Shown: positions 13,001 through 25,390, counted from the first letter of the stretch. The stretch is 64,000 bases of DNA from Chelonoidis abingdonii (GCF_003597395.2 NC_133778.1:19220983-19284982), one strand, 5' to 3'. The notes: generated from the letters alone by a model not told the origin. Made by a program: numbers and translations.

Positions 13001-13865
13001 GCCGTATATACTCGATCATAAGCCGGTTCGTTTATAAGCTGACCCCCCAAGATGGATAAGTAAAAATGGAAAATTTTTATGACCCATTCATAAGTCGATC
13101 CTATAATTCAGGGGTCAGCAAACTTTGGCCTTCGGGATAAGCCACTGGTAGGCAGAGATGAGTTTGTTTACCTTGAGCATCTGCAGGCATGGAGGTAAAC
13201 CTAACTAAACAAAAAGTGTCCCAGCATGCCAGCTGCTTACCCTGACGGGCTGGGACACCAACTGGCGGGAAAATGGTTTTTTGGGGGGAGAAGCTGAGGG
13301 TCAGGGTAGTAACCCGTGTGACCACCCCCCACCATGACCCCACCCCTAGCCCGGGACCCCCACACTCTCCCCATCCCATCCCTTCCCACCTTATCTGGGG
13401 AGGGCCAGGGAGGATGTCTCTGGCCTGGCTGGAGCTACTCCAGCAGGCTGGGCAGCACAGCCGCAGCCTGCTCCAGCAGACCAGATCAGGAAGCATGGCC
13501 TCAGCATGTTCCAATGGGCTAGGCCAGGTGGCATGGCCGCAGGGTGCTCTGGCGAGCCAGGAGGTACATCCACAGCCTGATCTGGGAGGCGGGGCGAATC
13601 AGCACGGCTTAAGTCTGCCAGCCCTGGAGCTGCAGTTGCTTCCGAGGCTACGGGGAGAGCAGCGTGGCCAGAAGTGGAGAGACTCTGGCCCTGCCTCTTC
13701 TCTTCTGGCTCTGTTAGCTGTGCTGCCTCTCCTCCTTGCTTTCTCTGTTGTAGGGAGGGGCTGTGTCCCACCTCTCCCTCTCTATACCCGTTCATAAGCC
13801 AACCCCCTTCTCGGTGGTTCCCTTTTTAACTAAAAAAATTCAGCTTATGAACGAGTATATACGGT
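13001..13865. mobile_element. TIR DNA transposon (CGTATATACTCG ends), 865 bp
   Basis: The left end GCCGTATATACTCGATCATA and the complement of the right end (ACCGTATATACTCGTTCATA) form inverted repeats, followed by the related word cataagc. AATT lies on both sides (12997-13000 and 13866-13869), a possible target duplication. The GC-rich centre (about 13260-13790) is open in several frames by composition only. At about 13110 the string CAGGGGTCAGCAAAC resembles the end of the hAT MITEs at 51491 and 61328, possibly a nested fragment. The superfamily is not certain. Confidence 0.65.
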
Positions 13866-13869
13866 AATT

Positions 13870-14473
<604 letters not shown>

Positions 14474-14769
14474 CTAAAAGCAGGGGAAAAAAATTTATTA
14501 AAAGAAACTGACAGACATGAAGGTTTGTCATATGAATTGCATTTGCATAACTCTTAAAGGACAGGAATTTCTATAATTCTACCAGATCAAGTCTAACTCA
14601 TATATTAAAATTACTATTTTTCTTCACCTAAAATTTTTAATTACCCCCAAAAGATTAAGTAACGGTTCAAGTCAGAGTTTCTTGTTTTTGAAACAAAAGG
14701 AAAATTTTTGAAGCTGTTATATAATATCCTGTCTCAAGAAGACTTTAAAATACACTAGTACCACTACTA

Positions 14770-15422
14770 ATGCTTAGTTCGCTTTTACACATGGGCTTGG
14801 CAGGATTCGGTTTAAATTGACAGATGTCAGCAAATGTCAGTTTCAGCTGATACACTGAAGCGGACAAGAACATGTCCATCAGCAACAGTCATCACAAATG
14901 CAGCCCCAATCCTCCCACTCTATGCACCTTGCGCTTCCAGGGATTGGATGTCACTGGCCCTGGAGGAGCACACAAAGCCCTCTGAAGCCCCACTGTCATG
15001 GGAGCGACTGAGCAGGGCTGTGATAGCGGAGCTGCAGAGGGTTCCCTGCACAGACACAGGGCTGATGATACTGAATCCCTGCAAGGCCAAGTTGCAGCGG
15101 AAGCTTCGGTCCTGGCAGGGCAGAGCAGAGATCCCAACCAGGACTGAGGAGTAGGATGGCTCCAGAGGAGGTCACCTTGCTGCTGAATGGTCTCCCCAGT
15201 GTCTAGGAGTTTGTCCACCTGGCATTTGCTCTGCCAAGCCAGGACTGCAGCTTTCCCTGCACTTTGTGCCTGAAGAGTGTTGCAGCACAGGGTGACATCA
15301 CTGCCATAAGTCCCACCCTTAATTTCATGCTACTGTGAAAATTAGAATTGTTAAAGATCAGGGGAAATTTTAAAATAAAAATCAACATCAATCATCAAAA
15401 TTGCAACAAAATAAAAATCCAA
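14770..15422 (+). repeat. Unclassified dispersed repeat, GC-rich core
   Basis: Begins near GGCTTGGCAGGATTCGG and ends in an A-rich stretch (aacaaaataaaaatccaat). Its composition changes sharply from the intron, with a GC-rich core at 14890-15320. I recall near-identical sequence as a dispersed repeat in turtle genomes but cannot name a class. The two open frames through it (14834-15154 plus, 14892-15218 minus) show no domain. Confidence 0.45.
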
Positions 15423-15624
15423 TTAGATAAGAACATAAGAATGGCCATACTGGGTGAGAGCAAAGGTCCATCTAGCCCAGTATCCTCTCTACCAACAGTG
15501 GACAATGCCAGGTGCCCCATAGTGAGTGAACCTAACAGGTAATGGTCAAGTGATCTCTCTCCTGCCATCCATCTCCACGCTCTGACAAACAGAGGCTAGG
15601 GAGACCATTCCTTACTCATCCTGG

Positions 15625-18600
15625 CTAATAGCCATTAATGGACTTAATCTCTATGAATTTATCCAGTTCTCTTTTAAACGCTGTTATAGTCCCAGTCTTC
15701 ACAACCTCCTCAGGTAAGGAGTTCCACAAGTTGACTGTGCGCTGTGTGAAGAGGAACTTCCTTTTATTTGTTTTAAACCTGCTACCTATTAATTTCATTT
15801 GATGACCCCTAGTTCTTGATATTACTGGGAACAAGTGAATAACTTTTCCTTCACTTTCTCCACACCACTCATGATTTTATATACCTCTATCATATTCCCC
15901 CTTAGGTCTCCTCTTTCCAAGCTGAAAGTCTATCCTCTTTAATTTCTCCTTTGTGGGATCTGTTCAAACCCTAATCATTTCAGTTCCTTCTCTGAACCTT
16001 CTTCTTAATGCCAGTATATCTTTTTTGAGATGAGGAGACCACCATCTGTATGCCAGTATCAAGAGTAAACTCCTCAATACAAGATACTCTCCGTCTTATT
16101 TCTACCCCCTTTTAATGATTGCTAACATCCTGTTTGCTTTTTTGACCGCCACTGCACACTGCATGGAATCTCCAGAGAACTGTCCACGATGACTCCAAGT
16201 TGGTCCTGATTCGTTAGTAGCTAATTGCCCCTTGTATTGTTGTGTAAGTGGGGTTATTTTTATCAAAGTGCATTACTTTTACATTTATCCATATTAATTT
16301 CAATTTATCATTTTTTTTGCCAAATCACTTAGCTTTTGTGAGGTCTTTTTGAAGTTCTTCACAGGTCTGCTTTGGTCTTACACTATCTTGAGCAGTTTAG
16401 TATCATCTGCAAACTTTGCCACCTCACTTTTTACCCCTTTCTCCTGATCATTTATGATAAGTGAATAGAACTCGTCTCTGGACTGACCCTTGGGGGAAAC
16501 CACTAGTTACCCTCTCCATTCTGGAATTTGACCATTTATTCCTCACTTTGTCCTGTCTTTAACCAGTTCTCAATCCTGAAAGGACTTCCTTTTATACATG
16601 ACAGCTTAATTTACGTAAGAAGCCTTTGGCGGGCCTTGTCAAAGGTTTCTGAATTAAGTCAACTAAGTCCACTGGTCCCCCCTTGTCCCACATGTTCTTT
16701 GGACCCTTTCAAGAACTCTAATAGGATTAGTAAGACATGATTCCCTTTACCAGAAACTATGTTGGAATTTTGCCCTTTCTTGTTCTTTGTGGTCTGCTTT
16801 TTATTCTTTTATTATTGTTTCAACTTAATTTGCCGGTACTGATGTTAGACTTACCAGTCTGTTTATTGCTGGGATCACTCTGAGGCCTTTTTAATATTTG
16901 CGTTAAATTGCTATCTCATCAGGTCACTGTGTGACAGAAGCGTTTAAGGAACAGTTAAACCTATGTTATAGTTCCCACCACATTTTTGAGCTTCTTCTAG
17001 AACTCATTGGCGTGAATGGGATTATGGTCTCCTATGTGAACTTGTTACTGCCTAGTTTGTCATTAATTTTCCGAATTTCTCTAGTCACTTTCAATCTGTA
17101 CAATTCCTCAGATTTGTCACTTCAAAAGCGGGGCTCACGGTTTGGGGATCTCCCTAATATCCTTCGCGGAAACTTAGGCGTTGGTACACTGGAGTTGCAG
17201 CATGGTGGAAGGGGTTACGCGCTGCAACTCACTCTGTGTACACAACTTACAACGCCAGCCAGCGTGCAACTCCCCTGGGCTAGCCAGCGCTGGCTTGTTG
17301 CACTGGTCTGAATGTGGTGTGCGTTTCCAGCTGTGGATGTGCATCGTGCTCATCAGGTGTGGCACCAACGCGCTGTTATTGGCCTCCAGGGTATTAAGGA
17401 GGTTCCGTCCTGGTTCCACAACAAAACCGGAGAACGGCTGCGGAACCGGGCTCTAAACAAGACAGTGCTCTTTGCCTCCAGGGTGAAAGCCGAGGAAAGG
17501 GATTGCTTTGGAATGTCAAGCTGTTCTGTTTGAGCGGGAGAGGGGAGTCGTGTTGGCAGTGTTATGTGGCTTGATAGGGCTTGGGTGCATATCTTGCATT
17601 TGTGAATAGAAGGGGTGGGGAGGGTCAAATACTTTTAAAAATGATTGGTAGCTGTTGTGTATTTCGAGTCTTACGCTGCTATGTTTGCTTTGAGGGAGAA
17701 ACAGCCGGGCGGGGGAGTCGTCAGGAGAGGTGCTTAATCTGGTTGTAGCCTTCTTACAATTTGGTGATTTGAGAAGGAGGGGGGGGAATGCAGATTTTGA
17801 GGCGGGAGCTTCCAGTGGTCTGGCCCAAAATCCACTCTCTTCTGTCTCCCCACGCTTTCCGTCAACTACCACCCCACCCCCTCGTTTGAAAAGCACGGCG
17901 CCTGAACGCTGGATAGATCTGCCCACAATGCACCACTTCCCAACAGTTGGCTCCATGCTGCAAATGGGCCACACTGCGCACTGGTGCTGTTCAGTGTGGG
18001 ACCACACTGCACGCTGCTGTTCCTTACAGCTGTATACGGACCAAGCTGTAAACTCCCAGCGCTGCACATTTCCAAGTGTAGCCAAGCCCTCAAGTAAAGA
18101 ATCCATTTAGTTTCTCCATAGTGATTTTATCACCTTTAAGCACTCCTTTTGTATCTCGGTCATCCAGGGGCCCCACTGGCTCTTTAGCAGGCTTCCTGCT
18201 TCTGATGTACTTAAACATTTTGTTATTACCTTTTGAGTTTTTGGCTAGCCATTCTTCAAACTCCTCTTTGGCTTTTCTTATTATATTTTTACGCCTAATT
18301 TGGCAGTGTTTATGCTCCTTTCTATTTACCTCACTAGGATCTGACTTCCACTTTTTAAAAGATGCCTTTTTACCTTTCACTGCTTCTTTTATATGGTTGT
18401 TAAGCCACAGTGGCTCTTTTTTAGTTCTTTTACTGTGTTTTTTAATTTAGGGTATACATTTAAATTGGGCCTCTATTATGGTGTCTTTTAAAAGCATCCA
18501 CGCAGCTTGCAGAGATTTCACTTTAGTAACTGTACCTTTTAATTTCTGTTTAACTAATCCCCTCATTTTTGCATAGTTCCCCTTTCTGAAATTAAATGCC

Positions 18601-18680
18601 ACAGTGTTGGGCTGTTGAGATGCTTTTCCCACCACAGAGATGTTAAATTCTGCCATGCCTACTTCTAAAGTGCTTTTCAT
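15625..18680 (-). pseudogene. CR1 ORF2 (reverse transcriptase) remnant
   Basis: Readable pieces are, in protein order: 18447-18680 (NFRKGNYAKMRGLV, linker), 18090-18380 (KKASFKKWKSDP and KYIRSRKPAKEPVGPL, start of the RT region), a stop-ridden RT core with the FADDTKL catalytic motif at 16393-16413, and 15625-15834 (RKFLFTQRTVNLWNSLP, the CR1 C-terminus). The encoded enzyme normally nicks DNA and copies its RNA onto the nick. This copy cannot make a functional protein because of frameshifts, stops and the 915-bp insertion. Confidence 0.85.
17176..18090 (-). mobile_element. TIR transposon family M, copy 1, inserted in CR1
   Basis: Its minus strand matches 43513-44363: the same terminal GGCTTGGCTACACTTG, the same CAGCGCTG-rich subterminal region, the words gcattgtgggcag and gcttttcaaa, and the same purine-rich block. 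The CR1 sequence is continuous across it: cctaatatccttcgc to the left joins aaagaatccatttag to the right. The insertion therefore postdates the CR1. The exact ends and target duplication are unclear. Confidence 0.75.
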
Positions 18681-18700
18681 CAGTAGATCTCAAAGCACTC

Positions 18701-19072
18701 ACCCGTACTTAAAACATAAAATTTTCACAATATTTTTAAATTCATGATTGTTCATTTATCCATTTACACATGCAAAATGCTCATTACAGAATTGCAATAC
18801 TCCTCACTCAACTTTGTGTGCTTTAATTAGATCTTGCAGTAAATGCCTGAAATAATCTGCCAGATAGAATATTCAATTATTCAGACCTCAAAGGGCTTAA
18901 ATGGGCTTTAAAAATGGGCTTTAAAATGGAAGTGAGTTTTCACAATGGATGAATTGTAATTGTTTTCCTAAAATGGTAGCAAAAATATCACCATACAAGA
19001 AAAATCACTTTAAAATGATTCAATTAGTAGTACATTTTATAAAAAACCTTAATACTCCTACAAGTTTGAATA
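18701..19072. other. Intron with no recognised element
   Basis: Short AT-rich unique stretch between the CR1 and the mariner-like MITE. Confidence 0.5.
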
Positions 19073-19285
19073 CAGGCAGTCATCGGTTCCTGAAAAATCG
19101 TGTCTTAAGTCGAAACGGCGTAACTTGATTTTTCCATAGGAACAACGTCCGATCGAGCGCTGTAAAGTCGAAACTGATGTCGTAAGTCAAAACTGACATC
19201 AGAAAGTCGAAACAGGATGTCAATTTATAAACGTCATAAATGCCGTTTGTCATAACTTGAATGTTGTTAAGTTGAGGACTGCCTA
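19073..19285. mobile_element. Tc1/mariner-like MITE, 213 bp
   Basis: Inverted ends CAGGCAGTCATCGG and the complement of GAGGACTGCCTA, flanked by TA dinucleotides (19071-19072 and 19286-19287). The interior repeats the word aagtcgaaac and has no coding capacity. Confidence 0.7.
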
Positions 19286-19842
19286 TACTCTTCACTCTCC
19301 CTTTTTTAATCAGTCCTCACTTTCTTCAACTTTCAGGCAACTGGACATGAAAATTTGACACCAAAAATATTTAGAGATCCCAAACCAGCAGATTGCCATT
19401 TAAAAATGAAACACAGGCACAGACATTTTAAAACAGATTTAGAATTAATAACTTGCTAAGAAGTCAAACCCTCAGGGTTCTGCTTTTCTCCTGGAACAGC
19501 GGAGGACATCACAAACACCTTCATTAGTTCAAGGAACATAGTTAACAGCATTGTTTAAGCTATGAGGAATGCCAACTGTTGCAAGAGAAATAAATCTAAG
19601 ATTCTGAACTCTAGACTTTCATGTAAACATATGCCAAAAGATAACAGCCTTTGATTAGGCAATGCCTATTCTCAGCATGGCCACAAAAATAGCTCTCAGA
19701 GCAGGTACTTGGTTCTACTATGGATTTCAAGTTATTTCTCTTTGTTCGTGCATCAGTGTCATAAGATAACTGAGAACCAGGACACTGTCTCCATTTGTTT
19801 CTACAGCATCCAGCAAAAAAGAGCCTTCATTCTGAACAGAGT
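19286..19842. other. Intron with no recognised element
   Basis: AT-rich and unique-looking, with only short ORFs. Confidence 0.5.
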
Positions 19843-20694
19843 TGTCATAGCTTCCTACTCAAATTTGAACCTCAGCGTTCATAAACTGAGAAGCTAGCAT
19901 GAACCCTCTAAGCTTAATTACCAGCTTAGATCTGATATCGCTGCCACCAGACAGGAATCAGTGCCTGTCTCACTCTGGTCTCCCCAAAACCTTCCCTGGG
20001 GAACCCCAAGACTCAAGATCCCCGAGTCTCACAAACAAAGGAAATAACCCACTTCCCCTCCTGCTCTTTACTTCCTCCGAGATTTTCCCGCCCTGGCTTA
20101 CTAGGAGATTTCCCTGCCTCAATCCCTGAAACACAAAACGGAGGGACCAATTTACCTTCCCCTCCTTCTTTTCCCCCCCTCCCAGTTTTCCCCTGAGAGA
20201 GACAGTAATCCCGGCACAGAGATTTCCTATCCCTTTGCCATAACTAGAAAAAGAGAAGTCAAACAAGTTTAAAAAAAAAAAAGAAAGCTTTTATAAAAAG
20301 AAAGGAAAAGACAAAAAAATAATCTCTGCTTCTCAAAGTCGACAATACAGGGCTATGCATTAAAGAAAAATATGATAAACAGCCTTATTCCAAAAAGATA
20401 ATCCAATTTAAACATTCCAAGCAAACTACACACATGTATATACAAAAAAACATAATTTAGCCTATGTTTTTATCTATCTTGTACTCACAACTTTGACACT
20501 GAAGATTTAGAAGCTGAAGACAGAAAAGACCCCTCTATAGCTGAGAGTCAGAAAAAAGACACAGACCCAAACATCCTCCTGAGACATTATTAAAAATCCG
20601 GTTTCCTGATTGGTCCTCTGGTCAGGTGTTTGGTTCCCTTTGTTAACCCTTTACAGGTGAAAGAAACATTAACCCTTAGCTATCTATTTATGAC
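19843..20694 (-). mobile_element. Solo LTR, family A copy 2
   Basis: On the minus strand it begins TGTCATAA and ends with the complement of TGTCATAGC, matching copy 1 throughout. The flanks AGAGT (19838-19842) and AGAGC (20695-20699) agree at 4 of 5 bases, consistent with a 5-bp target duplication. The minus-strand CCAAT box and the gaataaggctgtttatca segment are conserved. No internal retroviral sequence is present, so this is a solo LTR produced by recombination. Confidence 0.85.
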
Positions 20695-20733
20695 AAGAGC
20701 CTCTGGGCATTACAGTGACATAAATTTTAAATA

Positions 20734-20920
20734 CACCTCTACCTCGATATAACGCGACCCAATATAACACGAATTCAGATGTAATGCGGTAAAGCAGTGC
20801 TTCGGGGGAAGCGGGGCTGCGCACTCCAGTGGATCAAAGCAAGTTTGATATAACGCAATTTCACCTGTAATGGTAAGATTTTTTGGTTCTTGAGGACAGT
20901 GTTATATCGAGGTAGAGGTG
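20734..20920. mobile_element. Tc1/mariner-like MITE (CACCTCTACC family), copy 1
   Basis: Ends CACCTCTACCTCGATATAAC and its near-perfect inverted copy, flanked by TA on both sides (20732-20733, 20921-20922). Closely related to 49772-49960. Confidence 0.85.
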
Positions 20921-21044
20921 TAATACTAAAATAATTGACTGCTGCCACAGAAGACACTGAATATTGTACTTCTGTTTTTCATTTCTTCCCCCCCTTAAAG
21001 AGTTTCACAAATGATAAGGCAACTCCCATCCTTTCACGTATTTA

Positions 21045-21158
21045 TACCTGCTCCTGTATTTTCCACTTCATGCATCTGATGAAGTGGGTTCTAGCCCACA
21101 AAAGCTTATGCATAAATAAATTTGTTAGTCTCTAAGGTGCCACAAGGACACGTCATTG
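21045..21158. repeat. Unclassified retroposon (GATGAAGTGGGT family), fragment
   Basis: Contains catctgatgaagtgggttc, then aaagcttatgc, then tgttagtctctaaggtgcca, the same ordered words as 25260-25345. Only the central part is present. Confidence 0.6.
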
Positions 21159-21952
21159 TTTTTACAAATGGCCTAGTCTCCATGCCCCAATACTAAGCTA
21201 TATTTAGAATCTAAAGAAGTTTTGCCGCTCACTCTATGTATTTTTCACATAGGTTAATCTTAAAACTTTGACATGTGCCTTTGATATAGAGATACTAGCA
21301 GAAACATTCAGATTCTTATAACGCTACCAAATTGGTAAATGATCTACTTGAGTGCAAATATTTTGTGAAACACTGAATGTAAACCTTGTCTTTCTACTCC
21401 AGGAATAATTATTCCTAGGCCTGAAAAATTTTCCTGACACCCACTTGCCTGAGGACTAAATTTGCTAGCCTTCACAAAAAATACCTATGTCAACATAAAT
21501 GCAATATTTCAGTCTGTCACCACTCATCCCCCAAAATCAACATAATACATCCTCCTCCCAGTCTTACAAGGTTCCTCTGTAAGCCATTCCTCAACAATGG
21601 CTGTCTACATAGCTTCCTTCTTTCTCCCAGCCTGCTTCCTAGGAAAACGGGTGGCAGCTGCTCCTCAACCACACCAACGACTATTTCCCAGCTCATGATC
21701 AAAAGGGACAAAACACTGGCTAGACAGTTTTTTGCCCATCTAGCAGCCCTCAGCAACAGCAGGAATGGATTAATGTATTTGACAACTACTATGAACACAA
21801 GGTGGTAAAATGCCATGGTAAGATGTCCCCTCCCCAACTTCCCTTCCATTATGACCAGCTGATGGGAAGTGGGTAGAATGCTGTCTCTAGGGCTTTTCAC
21901 ATCCTTTGGCTAGTGTAAGTCTGATGTACTTGAAGATCCACACCAACCCACC

Positions 21953-21988
<36 letters not shown>

Positions 21989-22431
21989 TCTCCTTTCCCC
22001 ACTCCAAAGCCTTGTGGCTGATATGGAGATCCATCTTTTTCCTTACTCTATTTCCCTGTAAATGACTTCAGCTCAGTTTTCCCAAGCGCATGAAGCATTA
22101 CAAATGATAAACAACCAGACAATTTCTCAGCTCAAAAGATTTGCAAATGGCAATAGTGAAACTGTCTGTAATCCTATTAGTTTTATTCTGCAGCATCTTG
22201 GCAATTCTATGAACAGAACCAAAAATGCCAATTTGAATCTACACAGAGAACATTCTGGCCAGCTGACATTAGAAATCTCCAAACGCAACAAGGATTTTTA
22301 ACCATTTCACAATCATTAGCAGCCAAACTTTTTCAGAACAAGAGACAGGCAATTTATCGTTCTAAAAACAGCACAGCCTGTGCTATGACTCTGTTGTTAA
22401 AAGAAAAATCTATTAATCCATTTGACATTCA
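21159..22431. other. Intron with a (GA)n microsatellite at 21955-21984
   Basis: Unique-looking intron. The only structure seen is an uninterrupted GA run at 21955-21984. Confidence 0.6.
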
Positions 22432-22516
22432 GGGCCAGCTCTTCAGTTGGTATAGACTGACGTAGCTCCCCTAAAGTCAGAACTATGCCAATTCATACCA
22501 ATTGAGGATCTGGAGC
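22432..22516. repeat. Imperfect palindromic repeat, about 85 bp
   Basis: The left half (gggccagctcttcagttggt) is an imperfect inverted match of the right half (accaattgaggatctggagc). The RNA or single strand could fold into one long hairpin. I recognise this as a common turtle/archosaur repeat containing the word 'aagtca' at its centre; its class is uncertain. Confidence 0.55.
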
Positions 22517-22518
22517 CT

Positions 22519-22783
22519 AGGGTTTGTCTTCACTGTAGCATTAGCTCGAATAGTTCTGCAACTAAATCCAATCCCCTCCACACACAAAAATCTGTAGCTC
22601 GAGATAAATGGTGCTTTTAAACTCAAGCTAGATGGCCCATCGAGGGAGACAGTGCTGAAGCTCAACTGCTGATGACTCTGGAGTAATGAAGTAGTGATGC
22701 AACAGACCCAATTACAACAAAGTCATCATCTGCTAACTCAATTACTCTGTGCAGTTGAGATGGTTCAGTGTGATCTCTCTCAC
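22519..22783. mobile_element. Probable MITE fragment
   Basis: Starts with AGGGTTTGTCTTCACTGTAG, like the tgtctacact ends of the Harbinger MITEs nearby. No matching right end is found. It contains ctgtagctcgagataaatgg and other CTCGA words. Low certainty. Confidence 0.35.
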
Positions 22784-22786
22784 TAA

Positions 22787-22955
22787 GGGTTCGTCTAGCC
22801 TTAAAATGCCACAGCAGCATTGCCACAGTGATAGCACTTCTGGATAGGTAGTGTCTACACCGGCAGGAGTGATTTTCCCATTGGTGTGGGTAATCCATCG
22901 CCACACCCTGAGAGATGTAGTTATGCCAACTTAATTTTCTACTGTAGACCAGACT
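22787..22955. mobile_element. PIF/Harbinger-like MITE, 169 bp
   Basis: Ends GGGTTCGTCTAGCC and the complement of CTGTAGACCAGACT, with TAA on both sides (22784-22786, 22956-22958), matching the TWA target preference of PIF/Harbinger. Confidence 0.6.
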
Positions 22956-22971
22956 TAAGTGGAGTAACTCA

Positions 22972-23500
22972 AGGCTGATCTACACTGAAAAGTTACACTG
23001 GCATTGCTACGTCTCTCAGGTGCAGATAAGTCGACCTAAGGTTATGGCTACACTAGAAAACTTACAATGATGCAGCTATGCCGCTGTCAGCTCTCTAGTG
23101 TAGCCACTCTAAGTCAATGAGAGAGAGCTCTCCCATTCACTTAATGAATCCACCCCAACAAGCAACAGTAGCTACATTGGCAGGGGAAGCTTTTCCACAA
23201 CATAGCACTGTTCACACTGGTGCTTAGGTAGGTGTAACTTGTGTCACTCGGGGGGTGGCTTATTCACATCCCTGAGCAACCTACCTTATACCAATATAAG
23301 TGGTAGTGTAGACATAACCTAAGTCCCTGTGTAGACAGTGTTAGGTCAATGGTCCATGGAAGAATTCTTCCGCCGAACTAGCTAATGCCTCCTGGGGAGA
23401 TGGATGACCTATGCTGATGGAAGAATCCCTCCTGTTGATGTAGGCAGTATCTACACTGAGGCACTACAGCGGTACAGCATCTTATGTGTAGATAACCTCA
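22972..23500. mobile_element. Harbinger-like MITE, interrupted by a younger MITE
   Basis: Left end ggctgatctacactg and right end gtgtagataacct form inverted termini. The body (gtctctcaggtgc, gaattcttccgccgaac, cctcctggggagatgg) resembles the termini of the 4-kb Harbinger element at 33445-37428, so it may be an internally deleted derivative. Removing 23040-23322 rejoins gtcgacctaagtccctgtg, the expected unbroken sequence. Confidence 0.65.
23040..23319. mobile_element. Harbinger-like MITE nested in the previous one, 280 bp
   Basis: Ends GGTTATGGCTACAC and the complement of GTGTAGACATAACC, flanked by TAA (23037-23039 and 23320-23322). Non-coding. Confidence 0.75.
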
Positions 23501-24162
23501 GTGAGCAAACAGTTGCAGTGAAGAAAACTCCTCAACACTGAAATAAAGAAAGCATTTACACATTTTATATTAACATTATCTTGTAACCACTTTTGTAACT
23601 ACTTTAAGCACAGAAATGTTGTTAACATAATACATGCATTTTTGCAGGCCATCTGTTAATCACAGTATTTTACTCAGCCTCTGAAATTCTTTGAAAGAAA
23701 GCTGCACGTATTTTGTTTGACATAGGAACCAGAAAGCTCAAAATTTTCACATGTACAGTGTAACCTGCAAAATATGCTGCATATGGAAATTAATTAAAAT
23801 TGGCATTTGAGCTTACAATTGTCAGCCATCTCTCTGAAAAGCACTATTAATGACAACATTCCAAAATAACTCAATTTACATCTAATATTTTGTGGGTAAA
23901 TTTGGGTTTCATAAAAGTGATAGAAGCTAGAAGCTTTAGCCTGGGCCAAGTATACTGTGAATCAGCCCTCCAGAAATTTCCACACACAGCTATATTAAGT
24001 ACACCTCCAGCCTAAACTCAGATTTGTAATGATCAAAAATGGAGAGTAGAATGAAACCTAGCCATCTTTTACCTCTGAACAAAATATTCTTTAAACCTAT
24101 GTCTCCAGAAGAAAAGGCTATATCTATATCTAACTATCATGCAACCTTTTCCCCCTTACATC
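23501..24162. other. Intron with no recognised element
   Basis: AT-rich intron without visible repeats or coding motifs. Confidence 0.5.
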
Positions 24163-24752
24163 ATAGAAATCTAGGACTGGAAAGGACCTCATAGACTCAG
24201 ACTCATAGACTCATAGGTCAGAAGGGACCAATATGATCATCTAGTCTGACCTCCCGCACAAGGCAGGCCACAAAACCCTGCCCATACACATTTATAACAA
24301 CCCCGAACCCATGACTGAATTATTGAAATCCTCAAAATTGAGATTTGAAGACCTCAAGCTGCAGGGAATCCACCAGCAAGCGACACATGCCCCACGCTGC
24401 AGAGGAACGGCCGAAAAACCTCCACGGCCTCTGCCAATCCGCCCTGGAGGAAAATTCCTTCCCGACCCCAAATATGCGATCAGCTAAACCTGAGCATGTG
24501 GGCAAGACTCACCAGCCAGCACCCAAGAAAGAATTCTCTGCAGTAACTCAGTCCCATCCCATCCAACATCCCCTCACAGACCACTGAGCAGACTATCTGC
24601 GATAATCCAAAATCAATTGCCCAATTAAACTATCCCATCATAACGTCCCTCCATATACTTATCAAGCTTAGTCTTAAAGCCAGATAAGTCTTTTGCCCCC
24701 ACTACTTCCTCTGGTCTCTAGTCCAGTACTCTGCACTAAGTATTATCTAGAC

Positions 24753-25024
24753 CAGTGGTTTTCAACCTTTTCCATATGCAGTCCCCTAACACATTTCAAA
24801 CTGAGTGCAGACCACTTTGGAAATTCAATTGTGGTCCGCAGACCCCTGCCTAGAAGTTTTAGACCGAAAACTGACTGAGACCTGTACGTGAGGTATTCAC
24901 TTACTTTTCATTAATCAGAAAAACAGAGGCTTTTGTGGATCTGAAACTTTATTTCATAATCACCCTTTGCAGACCCTTAGACATAGCCTAAGACCGCCCA
25001 GTGTCCACAGATTAAAAACAACTG
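24753..25024. mobile_element. hAT-type MITE inside CR1
   Basis: Ends CAGTGGTTTTCAACC and the complement of TTAAAAACAACTG. Eight-base flanks ATCTAGAC (24745-24752) and TTCTAGAC (25025-25032) agree at 7 of 8, the hAT target-duplication length. Confidence 0.85.
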
Positions 25025-25109
25025 TTCTAGACCATCCCTGACATGTGTTTGTCTAACCTGGTCTTACAATCTCCAGAGATGGATTCCACAACATCCCTAG
25101 GTAATTTGT

Positions 25110-25390
25110 GAATGGCTTGCCAACTACAGAACCAGTTTCTCCTCCCTGCGGTTTCAACCTCAACTGCTAGAACAGGCCTCATCCTCCCTGATTGAACTAA
25201 CCTTGTTATCTCAGCTTGCTTGCTAGCTAGCATATATATACCTGCCCCTGGAAATTCACCTACATACATCTGATGAAGTGGGTATTCACCCACGACAGCT
25301 AATGATCCAAAACGTCTGTTAGTCTATAAGGTGCCACAGGATTCTCTGCTGCTTTTACAGATTCAGACTATCACGGCTACCCCTCTGATA
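25110..25390. mobile_element. Retroposon (GATGAAGTGGGT family), full insertion in CR1
   Basis: The 281-bp insert is bounded by a perfect 13-bp direct repeat, CTAGGTAATTTGT, at 25097-25109 and 25391-25403. The repeat belongs to the host CR1, so this is a target duplication made by target-primed reverse transcription. There is no poly(A) tail on either strand. The right part contains catctgatgaagtgggtatt and acggctacccctctgata, widely dispersed words in reptile genomes. The class is not known to me. Confidence 0.75.

Larger units (their letters stand above)
15424..18700 (-). mobile_element. CR1 LINE, minus strand, interrupted
   Basis: The 3' tail is at the left, where the motif agaacataagaatggcc gives the minus-strand 3' end with its short ttcttatgttcttat repeat. 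Moving right, the minus strand reads the ORF2 C-terminus (15625-15834), the reverse transcriptase with FADDTKL (complement of 16393-16413), and the region between endonuclease and RT (18090-18680). The endonuclease itself is absent, so this is a 5'-truncated insertion. It is split at 17176-18090 by a TIR transposon. Frames carry many stops and shifts. Confidence 0.9.

Noticed and set aside
13273..13797. 174-codon plus and 134-codon minus ORFs
   Set aside because: GC-rich centre of a TIR element; proline/glutamine-rich low-information sequence on both strands.
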